In this document: positions 18,988 through 28,742 of the stretch, one piece after another
How the letters are laid out: every line of letters starts with the position of its first letter
Numbering within the stretch: the first letter of the stretch is position 1
Origin: Blattabacterium cuenoti
GTDB taxonomy: Bacteria > Bacteroidota > Bacteroidia > Flavobacteriales > Blattabacteriaceae
Length of the DNA: 64,000 nt
Assembly: GCF_014251315.1 (NCBI RefSeq)
Contig: NZ_CP059185.1
Span: 81,017 to 145,016 of the forward strand
Direction of reading: 5' to 3'
Translations under genes and position numbers: made by a program
Notes under the pieces: model-generated
What the model saw: only the letters and a program-made list of their open reading frames with translations
Told to the model about the DNA's origin: nothing
The model's database searches: none

Positions 18988-20682
18988 ATGGAAAAAAAGT
19001 TATTCTATGGTTCAGAAATAGTAATAAAAGCTCTTTTATATGAAGAGGTAGAATATATATTTGGATATCCAGGGGGAGCCATTATGCCCATATATGATTC
19101 TTTACACGATTACTTAAATTCCATTTCGCATATTCTCATGCGTCATGAACAAGGATCTATTCATGCAGCACAAGGATACGCTAGAGCTACTGGAAAAATA
19201 GGTGTATGTTTTACAACTTCAGGTCCGGGAGCTACTAATTTAATTACTGGATTAGCAGATGCCTTGATAGATAGTACTCCTATTGTTTGTATTACCGGAC
19301 AAGTCTCCTCTCATTTATTAGGAACTGATGCTTTTCAAGAAACCAACATCATAGATATTTCGATTCCTGTAACTAAATGGAATATTCAGGTTTTAAAAGC
19401 TAAAGATATTTGTGAATCAATCCAAAAAGGATTTTTTATAGCTAAAAAAGGGAGACCAGGGCCTGTATTGATAGATATAACCAAAGATGCCCAGTTTCAA
19501 AAAACTATATTTCATTATACACGTTGTAAATATATAAAAAATTTTCGTCCATATCCTTGTATAGAAAACAAAAGAATAATAGAAGCTGCAGATTTAATAA
19601 ATTCGGCTCAAAGGCCTTTAATTCTGGTAGGTCAAGGAGTAATTTTAGCTGAAGCAGAAGAAGAATTTAAAGAATTTGTTGAAAAAACTGGAATTCCAGT
19701 AGCTAGCACTTTATTAGGTTTAGGAGCATTGGAGAGTGATCATCATTTATATGTAGGAATGTTAGGGATGCATGGAAATTATGCCCCCAATATTTTAACT
19801 AATCAATGTGATATTCTCATTGCGATAGGTATGCGATTTGATGATCGTGTAACTGGAGATGTTAAAAGATATGCTAAACAAGCTAAAATCATTCATCTAG
19901 AAATAGATTCTTCCGAAATCAATAAAAATATTTTATGTCATCTCCCAATTTTGGGAGATTGTAAAATATCTTTAAAAAAATTGGTTTTTTATGTTAATAA
20001 ATCTGTTCATCAAAAATGGATAGATAAATTTTTTCATCTTAAAGAAAAAGAAAAAATCACAGTAATACAAGAAGATCTGAATCCAAAAAAAAAAGGTATT
20101 ACTATGGGTGAAGTAATTAAATGGATTAATCAATACAAACAAAAAAATGCAGTTCTTGTAACTGATGTAGGACAACATCAAATGATAGCTTCAAGATACT
20201 TCAATTTTACTTACAAAAAAAGTCAAATAACTTCTGGAGGATTGGGAACCATGGGGTTCGCTTTACCTGCTTCTATAGGGGCTCAATTAGGATCCAAAAA
20301 TAGGCAAGTTATTTGTGTTGTAGGAGATGGAGGAATTCAAATGACAATACAAGAAATGGGGACAATATTACAAAATAAGATTCCCGTAAAAATTATACTA
20401 TTAAATAATAATTTTTTGGGAATGGTACGTCAATGGCAACAACTTTTTTTTAATAAACGTTATTCGTGTACAGAACTGGTTAATCCAGATTTTATAAAAT
20501 TAGCTGATGCTTATAACATAAAAGCAAAAAAGGTAAGAAAAAGAGAAAAATTAAAAGAATCAGTAAAAAAAGCATTAAATCATGAAAATGCTTTTTTATT
20601 AGAAGTTTTGATAGAAAAAGAAGACAATGTTTTTCCTATGATTCCTTCAGGAGCTGCTGTGGATGAAATCCGTTTAAATTAA
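18988..20682 (+). CDS. ilvB: Acetolactate synthase large subunit
   Basis: Thiamine diphosphate enzyme condensing pyruvate with pyruvate or 2-ketobutyrate, the first common step of Val/Leu/Ile synthesis. The catalytic glutamate is in RHEQGSIHAAQGYARATG. FAD-binding and C-terminal ThDP motifs (GDGGIQMTIQEM then NNNFLGMVRQWQ) are intact. The frame is open from within ilvD (18958), but the ATG at 18988 (MEKKLFYGSEIVIKAL) fits the family and gives 564 residues. An A10 run at 20085-20094 is in frame. Confidence 0.96.
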   Translation: MEKKLFYGSEIVIKALLYEEVEYIFGYPGGAIMPIYDSLHDYLNSISHILMRHEQGSIHAAQGYARATGKIGVCFTTSGPGATNLITGLADALIDSTPIVCITGQVSSHLLGTDAFQETNIIDISIPVTKWNIQVLKAKDICESIQKGFFIAKKGRPGPVLIDITKDAQFQKTIFHYTRCKYIKNFRPYPCIENKRIIEAADLINSAQRPLILVGQGVILAEAEEEFKEFVEKTGIPVASTLLGLGALESDHHLYVGMLGMHGNYAPNILTNQCDILIAIGMRFDDRVTGDVKRYAKQAKIIHLEIDSSEINKNILCHLPILGDCKISLKKLVFYVNKSVHQKWIDKFFHLKEKEKITVIQEDLNPKKKGITMGEVIKWINQYKQKNAVLVTDVGQHQMIASRYFNFTYKKSQITSGGLGTMGFALPASIGAQLGSKNRQVICVVGDGGIQMTIQEMGTILQNKIPVKIILLNNNFLGMVRQWQQLFFNKRYSCTELVNPDFIKLADAYNIKAKKVRKREKLKESVKKALNHENAFLLEVLIEKEDNVFPMIPSGAAVDEIRLN

Positions 20683-20701
20683 TTAATAAATATATAACAC
20701 T

Positions 20702-21013
20702 ATGAAGCATCAATTCAGAATAATAATTTTAGGAGAAAAAGAAACAAGATTATTAAGTAGAATTCTTATTATATTAAATCGGAGGAATCTGAAAACTAAT
20801 CATATTCATGTATCCAGTAATAATGAAAATGAAACCATGAGTAATATTCAATATATTGTTGATATAGAATGTCAAGAAGAACAATTGTTTAAAATCAAAA
20901 AATTAATTGAAAAGTTAATTGGAATTATTCATGTTTACTATTCTAAACTAGAAAAACAAAATTCAATAAAAAGTTTATGGAAAAAAATAGATTTGCCACT
21001 AGCTACATATTAA
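20702..21013 (+). CDS. ilvN: Acetolactate synthase small (regulatory) subunit
   Basis: Short ACT-domain regulatory partner of IlvB. The protein has 103 residues, while E. coli IlvH and typical flavobacterial versions are about 160-180, so the C-terminal domain is missing. The ACT fold is recognisable from FRIIILGEKETRLLSRILII to IECQEEQLFKIKKLIEKLI. The TAA stop abuts an ATG of ilvC. It probably still activates IlvB; whether valine feedback remains cannot be judged. Confidence 0.85.
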   Translation: MKHQFRIIILGEKETRLLSRILIILNRRNLKTNHIHVSSNNENETMSNIQYIVDIECQEEQLFKIKKLIEKLIGIIHVYYSKLEKQNSIKSLWKKIDLPLATY

Positions 21014-21037
21014 ATGAAAAATAAAAATATAAAAATT

Positions 21038-22090
21038 ATGAAAATAAAATTTGGATCTATAGAAGAAACTATTGTTACAAGAGATGAATTTCCATTATGT
21101 AAAGCTAGAGAAACTTTGAAAAAAGAAACTATTTCTGTTTTAGGTTATGGAGTCCAAGGTCCTGGACAGTCTCTTAATTTAAGAGATAATGGATTTAAAG
21201 TGATAGTGGGGCAAAGAAAACATTCTTTTTCTTGGAAAAAAGCGTTAAAAGACGGATGGATAGAAGGAGAAAATCTTTTTACTTTAGAAGAAGCTTCTGA
21301 AAGAGGTACTATACTTATGTATTTGTTATCAGATGCAGGTCAAATCTCTTTTTGGCCTACTCTTAGTACATACTTAACTGAAGGAAAATCTTTATATTTT
21401 TCACATGGATTTGGATTAACTTTTTGTAATCAAACAAAAATATATCCTTCTAAAAATATAGATATTTTTTTAGTAGCACCTAAAGGATCGGGTACCAGTT
21501 TAAGAAGATTATTTAAACAAGGAAAAGGAATCAATTCTAGTTATGCTGTTTATCAGGATTATAGTGGAAACAGTTTAAAAAAAACTTTATCAATTGGAAT
21601 CGGAATAGGATCTGGATTTTTATTTAAAACAAATTTTAAAAATGAAGTATATTCTGATTTAGTAGGAGAGAGAGGAACTTTGATGGGAGCTATACAAGGG
21701 ATTTTTTCTGCACAATATCAAATATTAAGAGAAAAAGGACATTCTCCTTCAGAATCTTTCAACGAAACTGTAGAAGAATTAACTCAAAGTTTAATGCCAC
21801 TAGTTTCGGAAAAAGGAATGGATTGGATGTATGCTAATTGTTCTACTACTGCACAAAGAGGTGCTTTAGATTGGTGGAAAAAATTTAGAAATGCTACTCT
21901 TCCAATATTTAAAGAATTATATAATGAAGTATCATCTGGAGATGAAGCAAAAAGAATTATTGAAGCTAATAGTGATACCAATTATAGAGAAAAATTACAA
22001 AAAGAATTACAAGATCTTAGAAAAAGTGAATTGTGGGAAGTAGGATCCATAATTCGTAATCTTAGACCTGAAAAAAAAGATCAAAATTAA
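21038..22090 (+). CDS. ilvC: Ketol-acid reductoisomerase
   Basis: NADPH-dependent isomeroreductase, second common step of Val/Ile synthesis. The Rossmann motif is LGYGVQGPGQSLNLRDNG. The catalytic helical domain contains GERGTLMGAIQGIFSAQY and NETVEELTQSLMPLVSEKGM. An ATG at 21014 abuts the ilvN stop, but MKIKFGSIEETIVTRDEFP from the ATG at 21038 fits the Bacteroidota-type enzyme better, giving 350 residues. Confidence 0.96.
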   Translation: MKIKFGSIEETIVTRDEFPLCKARETLKKETISVLGYGVQGPGQSLNLRDNGFKVIVGQRKHSFSWKKALKDGWIEGENLFTLEEASERGTILMYLLSDAGQISFWPTLSTYLTEGKSLYFSHGFGLTFCNQTKIYPSKNIDIFLVAPKGSGTSLRRLFKQGKGINSSYAVYQDYSGNSLKKTLSIGIGIGSGFLFKTNFKNEVYSDLVGERGTLMGAIQGIFSAQYQILREKGHSPSESFNETVEELTQSLMPLVSEKGMDWMYANCSTTAQRGALDWWKKFRNATLPIFKELYNEVSSGDEAKRIIEANSDTNYREKLQKELQDLRKSELWEVGSIIRNLRPEKKDQN

Positions 22091-22104
22091 TATTATTTTA
22101 AGGA

Positions 22105-23370
22105 TTGAAAAATAAGATTAAAGGATACTTTCCTTCTTACAAAGAAATAATTAAAGCAAAAAATCTTTTAAAAGATATTATTAATGAAACTCCATTACAA
22201 AAAAATTTTCTTTTATCAGAAAAATATAAAGCTAATGTTTTCCTAAAAAGAGAAGACTTACAAATCATACGTTCATACAAAATTAGAGGAGCTTATAATA
22301 AAATAAAAAGTTTATCTCATATAGAATTGAAAAAGGGAATTATTTGTGCTAGTGCAGGAAATCATGCACAAGGGGTTGCTTATTCTTGTAATATATTAAA
22401 AATACCAGGAAAAATTTATATGCCAAGTACTACTCCTAAGCAAAAAGTAGAGAGAGTCAAAATGTTTGGAAAAGAGTATATTGAAATTATTCTTATCGGA
22501 GATACTTTTGATGCAGTTAGTTATGAAGCTATGAAAGATTGTAAAAAAAATGAAAAAATTTTTATTCATCCTTTTGATGATATTAAAATTATTGAAGGAC
22601 AAGCTACTGTTGGAGTGGAAATTTTACAACAATCTATTTCAGATATAGATTATGTTTTTATTCCTATTGGTGGAGGAGGATTAGCTTCTGGTGTAGGAAG
22701 TCATTTTCAAGAATTTAGTCCTAAAACTAAAATTATTGGAGTAGAACCTCAAGGAGCTCCATCTATGAGTTTTTCTTTGAAAAAAGGAAAAGTTGTTGAA
22801 TTAAAAACAATAGACAGATTTATTGATGGAGCTTCAGTAAAAAAAGTGGGAGAATTAAATTTTAATATATGTAATCAAACATTATTTGACATCAGAACCG
22901 TTCCGGAGGGAAAAGTTTGCACAACGATTTTGGATTTATATAATTTAGAAGCTATTGTTGCAGAACCTGCTGGAGCTCTTTCAATAGCTGCTTTAGATTT
23001 TTATTCTGATGAAATAAAAGGAAAAACTATTGTCTGTATTTTAAGTGGAGGAAACAATGATATTACTAGAATGGAAGAAATTAGAGAAAGATCTCTTTTA
23101 TATGAAGAAAAAAAGCATTATTTCATTGTAAAATTTCCCCAAAGAGCTGGCGCTTTAAAAGAATTTGTTAATAATATTTTGGGACCAAAAGATGATATTG
23201 CCTATTTTGAATATTCCAAAAAAACTTCTAAAGAAGAAGGACCAGCAGTAATAGGAATAGAACTAGCAGATAAAAATGAATTTACTGGATTAATAGGAAG
23301 AATGAAGAAACATAAAGTTCATTTCCAATATTTGAATAAAAATCCATATTTATTTCGGATTCTCATATAA
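22105..23370 (+). CDS. ilvA: Threonine dehydratase (biosynthetic)
   Basis: PLP enzyme making 2-ketobutyrate from threonine, the committed step to isoleucine. The PLP lysine is in IIRSYKIRGAYNKI, with SAGNHAQGVA and the glycine loop PIGGGGLASG following. A shortened ACT-like regulatory tail begins near KHYFIVKFPQRAGALKEF. No ATG precedes the conserved region and an in-frame TAA lies at 22099-22101, so the TTG at 22105 is the only sensible start. The length is 421 residues. It is the last gene of the ilv operon. Confidence 0.95.
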   Translation: MKNKIKGYFPSYKEIIKAKNLLKDIINETPLQKNFLLSEKYKANVFLKREDLQIIRSYKIRGAYNKIKSLSHIELKKGIICASAGNHAQGVAYSCNILKIPGKIYMPSTTPKQKVERVKMFGKEYIEIILIGDTFDAVSYEAMKDCKKNEKIFIHPFDDIKIIEGQATVGVEILQQSISDIDYVFIPIGGGGLASGVGSHFQEFSPKTKIIGVEPQGAPSMSFSLKKGKVVELKTIDRFIDGASVKKVGELNFNICNQTLFDIRTVPEGKVCTTILDLYNLEAIVAEPAGALSIAALDFYSDEIKGKTIVCILSGGNNDITRMEEIRERSLLYEEKKHYFIVKFPQRAGALKEFVNNILGPKDDIAYFEYSKKTSKEEGPAVIGIELADKNEFTGLIGRMKKHKVHFQYLNKNPYLFRILI

Positions 23371-23383
23371 TAAAAAAAATTCG

Positions 23384-23468
23384 TACCCACGACTGGATTT
23401 GAACCAGCACATCCTAATCGGATACCACCCCCTCAAAGTGGCGTGTCTGCCATTTTCACCACGTGGGC
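23384..23468 (-). tRNA. trnL: tRNA-Leu(GAG)
   Basis: Full cloverleaf of 85 bases with a long variable arm. The acceptor strands GCCCACG and CGTGGGT pair with one G-U. The anticodon stem CCACT/GGTGG encloses loop TTGAGGG, giving anticodon GAG. TTCAAAT is in the T arm. The discriminator is A and CCA is not encoded. It lies convergent to ilvA. Confidence 0.95.
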
Positions 23469-23607
23469 ATTATATCAAATAATGATCATTTCCTATGATG
23501 AAGATAGGATCTCTTGTTTATTCAAATATAGAATTTATTGAAATTCCATCAAAGAAAAATATAAGTTATCTTTGAATGAATTATGAATTCTATTCAAATA
23601 AAAAAAT

Positions 23608-24318
23608 ATGAATATAGCAATAATAGGATATGGAAAAATGGGTAAAACTATAGAAAAAATAACTAAAATTAGAAATCATAAAATTTCATTATGTTATGAT
23701 GGAACCCCTTCTTTACATTTATTGAAAAATTCAAATTCAGATGTAGCAATAGAATTTAGTCAACCTCATTCTGCTTTCAATAATGTAAAAATTTGTATAG
23801 AAAATGATATTCCTGTAGTAAGTGGAACTACAGGGTGGCTAGAAAAATTTGAAATTATTAAAAAAATATGTAAAAAAAGAAATGGATCTTTTTTGTACTC
23901 ATCCAATTTTAGTATTGGAATGAACATTTTTTTCGAAATTAATAAAAAATTATCAAAACTATTGCATTTATATTCTAAAGATTATGAAATAACAATAGAG
24001 GAAATTCATCATAAAGAAAAAATAGATAAACCTAGCGGAACAGCTATTTCTTTAGCAAAAGATATAGTTCACAACAAAATGAAAAAAACATGGGTTTTGG
24101 ATGAAAAAAAGACAAAAGATCAAATTTTGATTTTATCAAAAAGATTTAATAATGTACCCGGAATACATACTGTAAAATATGAATCTAAAATAGAGGATAT
24201 AAAAATCCAACATAAAGCTCATAGCAGAGAAGGATTTGCTTTAGGTGCTGTTATTGCAGCAGAATGGATTCAAAACAAAAAAGGTTTTTTTTCTATGAAA
24301 GAAGTTTTAGGAATATAA
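23608..24318 (+). CDS. dapB: 4-hydroxy-tetrahydrodipicolinate reductase
   Basis: NAD(P)H-dependent step of the diaminopimelate/lysine pathway, needed for peptidoglycan and lysine. The nucleotide-binding motif GYGKMGK is near residue 7. SGTTGW is present, and the catalytic signature is EIHHKEKIDKPSGTA. At 236 residues it is short but normal for Bacteroidota. The two pieces of lepB follow after ten bases. Confidence 0.95.
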   Translation: MNIAIIGYGKMGKTIEKITKIRNHKISLCYDGTPSLHLLKNSNSDVAIEFSQPHSAFNNVKICIENDIPVVSGTTGWLEKFEIIKKICKKRNGSFLYSSNFSIGMNIFFEINKKLSKLLHLYSKDYEITIEEIHHKEKIDKPSGTAISLAKDIVHNKMKKTWVLDEKKTKDQILILSKRFNNVPGIHTVKYESKIEDIKIQHKAHSREGFALGAVIAAEWIQNKKGFFSMKEVLGI

Positions 24319-24328
24319 ATATCTTTTT

Positions 24329-24544
24329 ATGTATCAATATTTTGTTTTTAGTGGCATATTTTTATTTTTTGAACATATCATTCATATTTTAGGAACATGG
24401 AAATTTTATAAAAAATTGGGGATAAAATCTTGGAAAATTTTTATTCCTGTATATAATATTTTTATTCTTTTAAAAATTTATAAAAGATCTATCTGGTGGA
24501 TTTTACTATTATTTATTCCATTAACTAGCATAATCTTAATTTAA
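24329..24544 (+). pseudogene. lepB: LepB N-terminal membrane domain, cut off by an in-frame stop
   Basis: Hydrophobic 71-residue frame that matches the extra N-terminal membrane domain of flavobacterial signal peptidase I (HILGTWKFYKKLGIKSW then IPVYNIFILLKIYKR). It ends at TAA 24542-24544. The rest of lepB continues in the same frame without any shift. Either a nonsense mutation has split one gene into two, or the stop is read through or a sequencing error. If translated separately it would be a small membrane protein with about two helices. Confidence 0.7.
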
Positions 24545-24553
24545 ATTTTGTGG

Positions 24554-25807
24554 ATGAACTTAATTTATACTTTTTTAAAAAAAACGAAAAAAAATATTAT
24601 TTTATTTTTAATGTCTGCGGGTTTATACATTTTTTACGTAAATTTTTTCAAAAAAATACAATTATTAAAAATTGAAAATATAAAAAAAAAAGAAGATAAT
24701 ATAGGGATTTTATTCGCTATTGTTTTTTCTTTTGTAACTCATACTTATATAGTTCAACCTTTTGTGATTCCTACTTCTTCTATGGAAAGAACTTTATTAG
24801 TAGGAGATTTTATATTAGTCAGTAAAATTCATTATGGATTACGAATGCCTATGTCTCCTATTTGCATTCCTTTTTTTACACATAACAATATTATTGGAAA
24901 TATAAAATCTTATATTTCTATTTTTCAATGGCCATACTTTCGTTTTCCTCCTATACAATCTGTGCAAAGAAATGATATAATCGTTTTCAATTATCCTAAA
25001 GATTCTAATCATAAAATAATAGATCGTAAAGACCATTATATTAAACGTTGTGTAGGATTACCAGGAGATTTAATCTCTATTAAAAAAGGGATTTTATTTG
25101 TTAATCATAAAAAAGAAAAATCTTTTTTGGAAAAACAACAAGCTTATTTTATTAAAACGATAAATATTCCTTTAAATATAGAATATCTTAAAAACAAAAT
25201 GGATATTGAAGATATTGAATGTATTGAAGAAAAAAATGATGAATATTTTTATCAAATTATGTTAAATGAAAAAAAAGCAACTCAAATAAAAAATTTATTC
25301 GATAACATAGTTTTTATAAAAAAGTATATTCTTCCTATTCATTTTAAGGAACATTCTATATTTATGAATTATTCAGATTGGAATAGAGATTTTTTTGGGC
25401 CATTACACATACCTAAAAAAGGGGAATTAGTGAAATTAAATTCAAAAAATATTCATGTTTATAATGAAATTTTCACTTATGAAAAAGTTAATAAATTCGA
25501 TATGACTTCAAAGAAATATTATAAAGTAAAAAACAATTATTATTTTATGATGGGAGATAATAGACATAATTCATCTGACTCTCGATATTGGGGTTTTGTT
25601 CCAGAAGATCATATAGTAGGTAAACCTATATTTATATGGATGAGTATCGATTGGGATCGAAAAAATCCTTTAAATATATTTAATTGGAAGTTTCGTTGGG
25701 ATCGCATTATGAAAACAATAAATAATCAACATTCTTATCTATCTTTATTTTTTCTATTTTCATTTTCATATTTAATCTATTTTTTATTTAAAAACGAAAA
25801 ATCATAA
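24554..25807 (+). CDS. lepB: Signal peptidase I, catalytic part
   Basis: Membrane-anchored serine protease removing signal peptides during Sec export. The catalytic serine is in [14 protein letters not shown] and the general-base lysine is in [13 protein letters not shown]. The C-terminal box [18 protein letters not shown] is intact. Membrane segments lie at both ends (about residues 15-31 and near the C-terminus). The frame is continuous with the upstream piece apart from one TAA; TTG at 24548 and ATG at 24554 are possible restarts. It retains the catalytic residues, so it is probably functional without the N-terminal domain. Confidence 0.9.
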   Translation: MNLIYTFLKKTKKNIILFLMSAGLYIFYVNFFKKIQLLKIENIKKKEDNIGILFAIVFSFVTHTYIVQPFVIPTSSMERTLLVGDFILVSKIHYGLRMPMSPICIPFFTHNNIIGNIKSYISIFQWPYFRFPPIQSVQRNDIIVFNYPKDSNHKIIDRKDHYIKRCVGLPGDLISIKKGILFVNHKKEKSFLEKQQAYFIKTINIPLNIEYLKNKMDIEDIECIEEKNDEYFYQIMLNEKKATQIKNLFDNIVFIKKYILPIHFKEHSIFMNYSDWNRDFFGPLHIPKKGELVKLNSKNIHVYNEIFTYEKVNKFDMTSKKYYKVKNNYYFMMGDNRHNSSDSRYWGFVPEDHIVGKPIFIWMSIDWDRKNPLNIFNWKFRWDRIMKTINNQHSYLSLFFLFSFSYLIYFLFKNEKS

Positions 25808-25809
25808 AT

Positions 25810-26514
25810 TCAATAAAAAATATTATTTTCGTTTTTTTTAAAAAAACTCCCTATAAAATAACCAGATAAAATCCCTCCAATATGAGCAAAATGAGCAACT
25901 CCAGGTGCTAAATTAAAAATAGACGAGACAAAACTTCCAAAAATAAAAATTATAAGAGCTTTTCTAACTGCTATTGGAAAAGGAAAAGGTAAAATAAAAA
26001 TTTTATGTTCTGGAAAAAATTTAGCAAAAGCTCCTACTATTCCACTTACGGCTCCAGAAGCTCCCATCATAGGAGAATACATAGAAGTATAAAGATTAAT
26101 TTTTTGTTCTTCATTGAAATAATCTAACATTTTTTTAGCTTGTGAAAAATCTAAAGTTTGAACAAAGTAATATAAAACACCAGTGTTAAAAATGATTTGA
26201 AATAATGCCGCGAAAATACCTGATAAAAAATATATAATTATAAATTTTTTTACTCCTAATAAAGTTTCTATCTGTCCTCCAAACATAAATAAAGCTAACA
26301 TATTAAAAATTATATGAAAAAAAAGTCGTTTCGAGTGGACAAACATATGAGTAAAAATTTGATATAATTCAAATCGTTCATCTAAAGGATGATATAAAGA
26401 AAGAATGCTCTCTATTTTATATTGTGAAAAAACAAAAGCAGCTGTATACACAAGTATATTCACACTAATTAAATGTTTTACAGCATCTGAATTAAAATTT
26501 GTATAAAAATTCAC
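25810..26514 (-). CDS. Rhomboid family intramembrane serine protease
   Basis: Polytopic membrane protein of 234 residues. The catalytic serine is S153 in GASGAVSG and the catalytic histidine is H211 in AHFAHIGG. The conserved TYMFVH-type motif (IFTHMFVHS) and HIIFNMLALFMFG are present. Substrates in this organism are unknown. It is the last gene of a minus-strand run TPR-ribH-mutL-rhomboid, an arrangement resembling free-living flavobacteria. Confidence 0.92.
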   Translation of the reverse strand: MNFYTNFNSDAVKHLISVNILVYTAAFVFSQYKIESILSLYHPLDERFELYQIFTHMFVHSKRLFFHIIFNMLALFMFGGQIETLLGVKKFIIIYFLSGIFAALFQIIFNTGVLYYFVQTLDFSQAKKMLDYFNEEQKINLYTSMYSPMMGASGAVSGIVGAFAKFFPEHKIFILPFPFPIAVRKALIIFIFGSFVSSIFNLAPGVAHFAHIGGILSGYFIGSFFKKNENNIFY

Positions 26515-26517
26515 TTT

Positions 26518-28251
26518 TTAAAAAAAATTTTTTCTTAAAACAAAAAATATGGGATCGCCTGAATATGTATAATTTGGATTATGACAAGAAAATAAATCTT
26601 TAATTATACATTCCATTTTTTCAGGATATAATTTTGTTCCGTATTTTATAGATGCGGATTTGGATATAATTTGAATAAGTTTCTTTTTATTATTTTTTTC
26701 TTTTCTAAGAAAATTATATGTTATAATATTTTGAATGATTTCAACCAACATGTTTTGATGTATGTTTTCAGGGACAGAATACAAATAAGCTGATTCGTTA
26801 CAAATATATAAATGAAATCCAAAATTGATCAAATCATTTTTTATATTATTTAAAGAAATAGATTCTTTTTTTAAAAGTTTTACTTTTATGGGAAAAATCA
26901 ATTGTTGACTTATCAAATTTCTTTTTCTTAAAAAGAATTCAAATAATATGTTTTGATGCGCTTTATGTTGATCTACCAATATCACATATTCATTCTTCAA
27001 TACAAAAATTATGTATTTTCTATTCATTTGAAGAGTTTTTATTTTACTTTTATGAGAAACATAATGAAATAACTCATTTGTGAATTGAAAATTGTTATTA
27101 AATGTTTCAAAATTAGATTCATTTATTTTATGATACCAATTTTCTAGTTGAACGACTTTTTCTTGATCATAAAGTTTATCATAAAAATTATTTAATGAAT
27201 AATCTTTTTTAAGTGATTTACAAGATAGAAAAATATCATAATTTTTCAACTCTCTATTTTTTACTTTATATTGATGAAATAAAATATTTTTGATTTCTTG
27301 TTGGATCATTTCACCAATATCCTCTTCTTTTTCTAATTTTACTTCTTTTTTTGTTGGGTGTATATTCCAATTTACTAAACTAGAATCTACAAAAATAAAA
27401 ATAAAATAAGATGCTGTTTTTAAATCTCTCAAAAAACCATCATAAGCATGAACAATTTTTTTGTGTAAAAGTAAATGAGTAACACAGCGTTGATTCACCA
27501 ATAAGAATTGATCACCTTTTTTTCTATAAATATCTGGAACGCTCACAAATCCTTCTACAAGAATTCCATTTTTTTTTATAAAAATGGAAACTAAATTTTT
27601 TATTTTATTTTTAAAAATTTCTTTAATTCTTTCTATTAAAGAAGTTTTTTTGAAATAAAAAACAATTTTATTATTATGATAAAATCGATATGTTATATTT
27701 CTGTGTGCTAAAATAATTTTATAAAATTCATAAATAATATGTTGAAATTCTATTTTAGAAGATTTTAAGAATTGTCTTCTAGCTGGAAATTTAGAAAAAA
27801 TATTTTTTACAGAAATTCTTGTTCCTCGAAGCATATTTATAGGAATTTGTTTTTTTATTTTTCCTTCTTCTATAAAAAGATGAATTCCTACTACATTTTC
27901 TTCATTTTTAGTTTGGATTTCTAATTGAGAAATCAGTGCTATAGAAAATAAAGCTTCTCCTCTAAATCCTTTTGTTTTAATTTTGAAAATATCATCAGTT
28001 TTTTTAATTTTAGAAGTAGCATGTCTTAGAATACTCATTTTAGCATCATCAATACTCATCCCTATTCCATCATCTATTAATTGAATCAATGTTTTTCCTG
28101 AATCTTTTATAAAAATGTCAATCATTTTCGCGTTTGCATCTATTGCATTTTCTAATAATTCTCTTAAAACAGAAGAAGGACGTTGTATGACCTCTCCTGC
28201 AGCTATTTGCTGAATCACTTTTTCAGGCAAAAGTTGAATAATATTTTTCAT
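26518..28251 (-). CDS. mutL: DNA mismatch repair protein MutL
   Basis: GHKL ATPase coordinating mismatch repair. ATP-binding motifs are ELLENAIDA (about 31-39), DDGIGM and TKGFRGEAL. The C-terminal dimerisation domain has VDQHKAHQNILFEF, a variant of the MutL endonuclease motif DQHA(x)2E(x)4E with its A and first E replaced (K and Q). The length of 577 residues is near normal. The start overlaps the ribH stop by four bases (ATGA), implying coupled translation. Confidence 0.94.
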   Translation of the reverse strand: MKNIIQLLPEKVIQQIAAGEVIQRPSSVLRELLENAIDANAKMIDIFIKDSGKTLIQLIDDGIGMSIDDAKMSILRHATSKIKKTDDIFKIKTKGFRGEALFSIALISQLEIQTKNEENVVGIHLFIEEGKIKKQIPINMLRGTRISVKNIFSKFPARRQFLKSSKIEFQHIIYEFYKIILAHRNITYRFYHNNKIVFYFKKTSLIERIKEIFKNKIKNLVSIFIKKNGILVEGFVSVPDIYRKKGDQFLLVNQRCVTHLLLHKKIVHAYDGFLRDLKTASYFIFIFVDSSLVNWNIHPTKKEVKLEKEEDIGEMIQQEIKNILFHQYKVKNRELKNYDIFLSCKSLKKDYSLNNFYDKLYDQEKVVQLENWYHKINESNFETFNNNFQFTNELFHYVSHKSKIKTLQMNRKYIIFVLKNEYVILVDQHKAHQNILFEFFLRKRNLISQQLIFPIKVKLLKKESISLNNIKNDLINFGFHLYICNESAYLYSVPENIHQNMLVEIIQNIITYNFLRKEKNNKKKLIQIISKSASIKYGTKLYPEKMECIIKDLFSCHNPNYTYSGDPIFFVLRKNFF

Positions 28252-28736
28252 TTTATAGACTTTCTAAATAAAGACATATATATAGCTGTTTTCGCACATT
28301 CTATACCTTTATTTCCATTTTTTCCGCCTGATCGATCAAAAGATTGTTGTTCATTTCTATCAGAAAGAACACAAAATATAACAGGGGTATCATATATTAT
28401 GTTAATATCTTTAATTCCATTCGAAATAGCTTGACATAAATATTGAAAATGAGGAGTTTCTCCCTGTATCAGGGATCCTATGGCAATAATTGAATCAAAA
28501 TCGTAACAATGAGCTATTTTTTTAGAAGAATAAATTAATTCATAACTTCCAGGAACTTCCCAAGTTTTAATTTTTTCTTTTAGTATTCCTAATTGAATTA
28601 AAGTTTCGTAAGCACCTTTATATAATCTATTCGTAATTTCTCTATTCCATAAAGAGACAATAATCGCAAATTTTAAATTTGCATTTTTTATTTTTTTTTT
28701 ATCTAATGAATAAGCAGAATCTATCTTCATAAACAC
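28248..28736 (-). CDS. ribH: 6,7-dimethyl-8-ribityllumazine synthase
   Basis: Penultimate enzyme of riboflavin synthesis. Conserved elements are IVSLWNREITNRLYKGA, the WEVPGSYEL substrate loop, GSLIQGETPHFQYLC with the catalytic histidine region, and the C-terminal SGGKNGNKGIECAKTAI. The length of 162 residues is normal. It sits between a TPR gene and mutL, with four bases overlapping mutL. Confidence 0.96.
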   Translation of the reverse strand: MFMKIDSAYSLDKKKIKNANLKFAIIVSLWNREITNRLYKGAYETLIQLGILKEKIKTWEVPGSYELIYSSKKIAHCYDFDSIIAIGSLIQGETPHFQYLCQAISNGIKDINIIYDTPVIFCVLSDRNEQQSFDRSGGKNGNKGIECAKTAIYMSLFRKSIK

Positions 28737-28742
28737 AATAAT

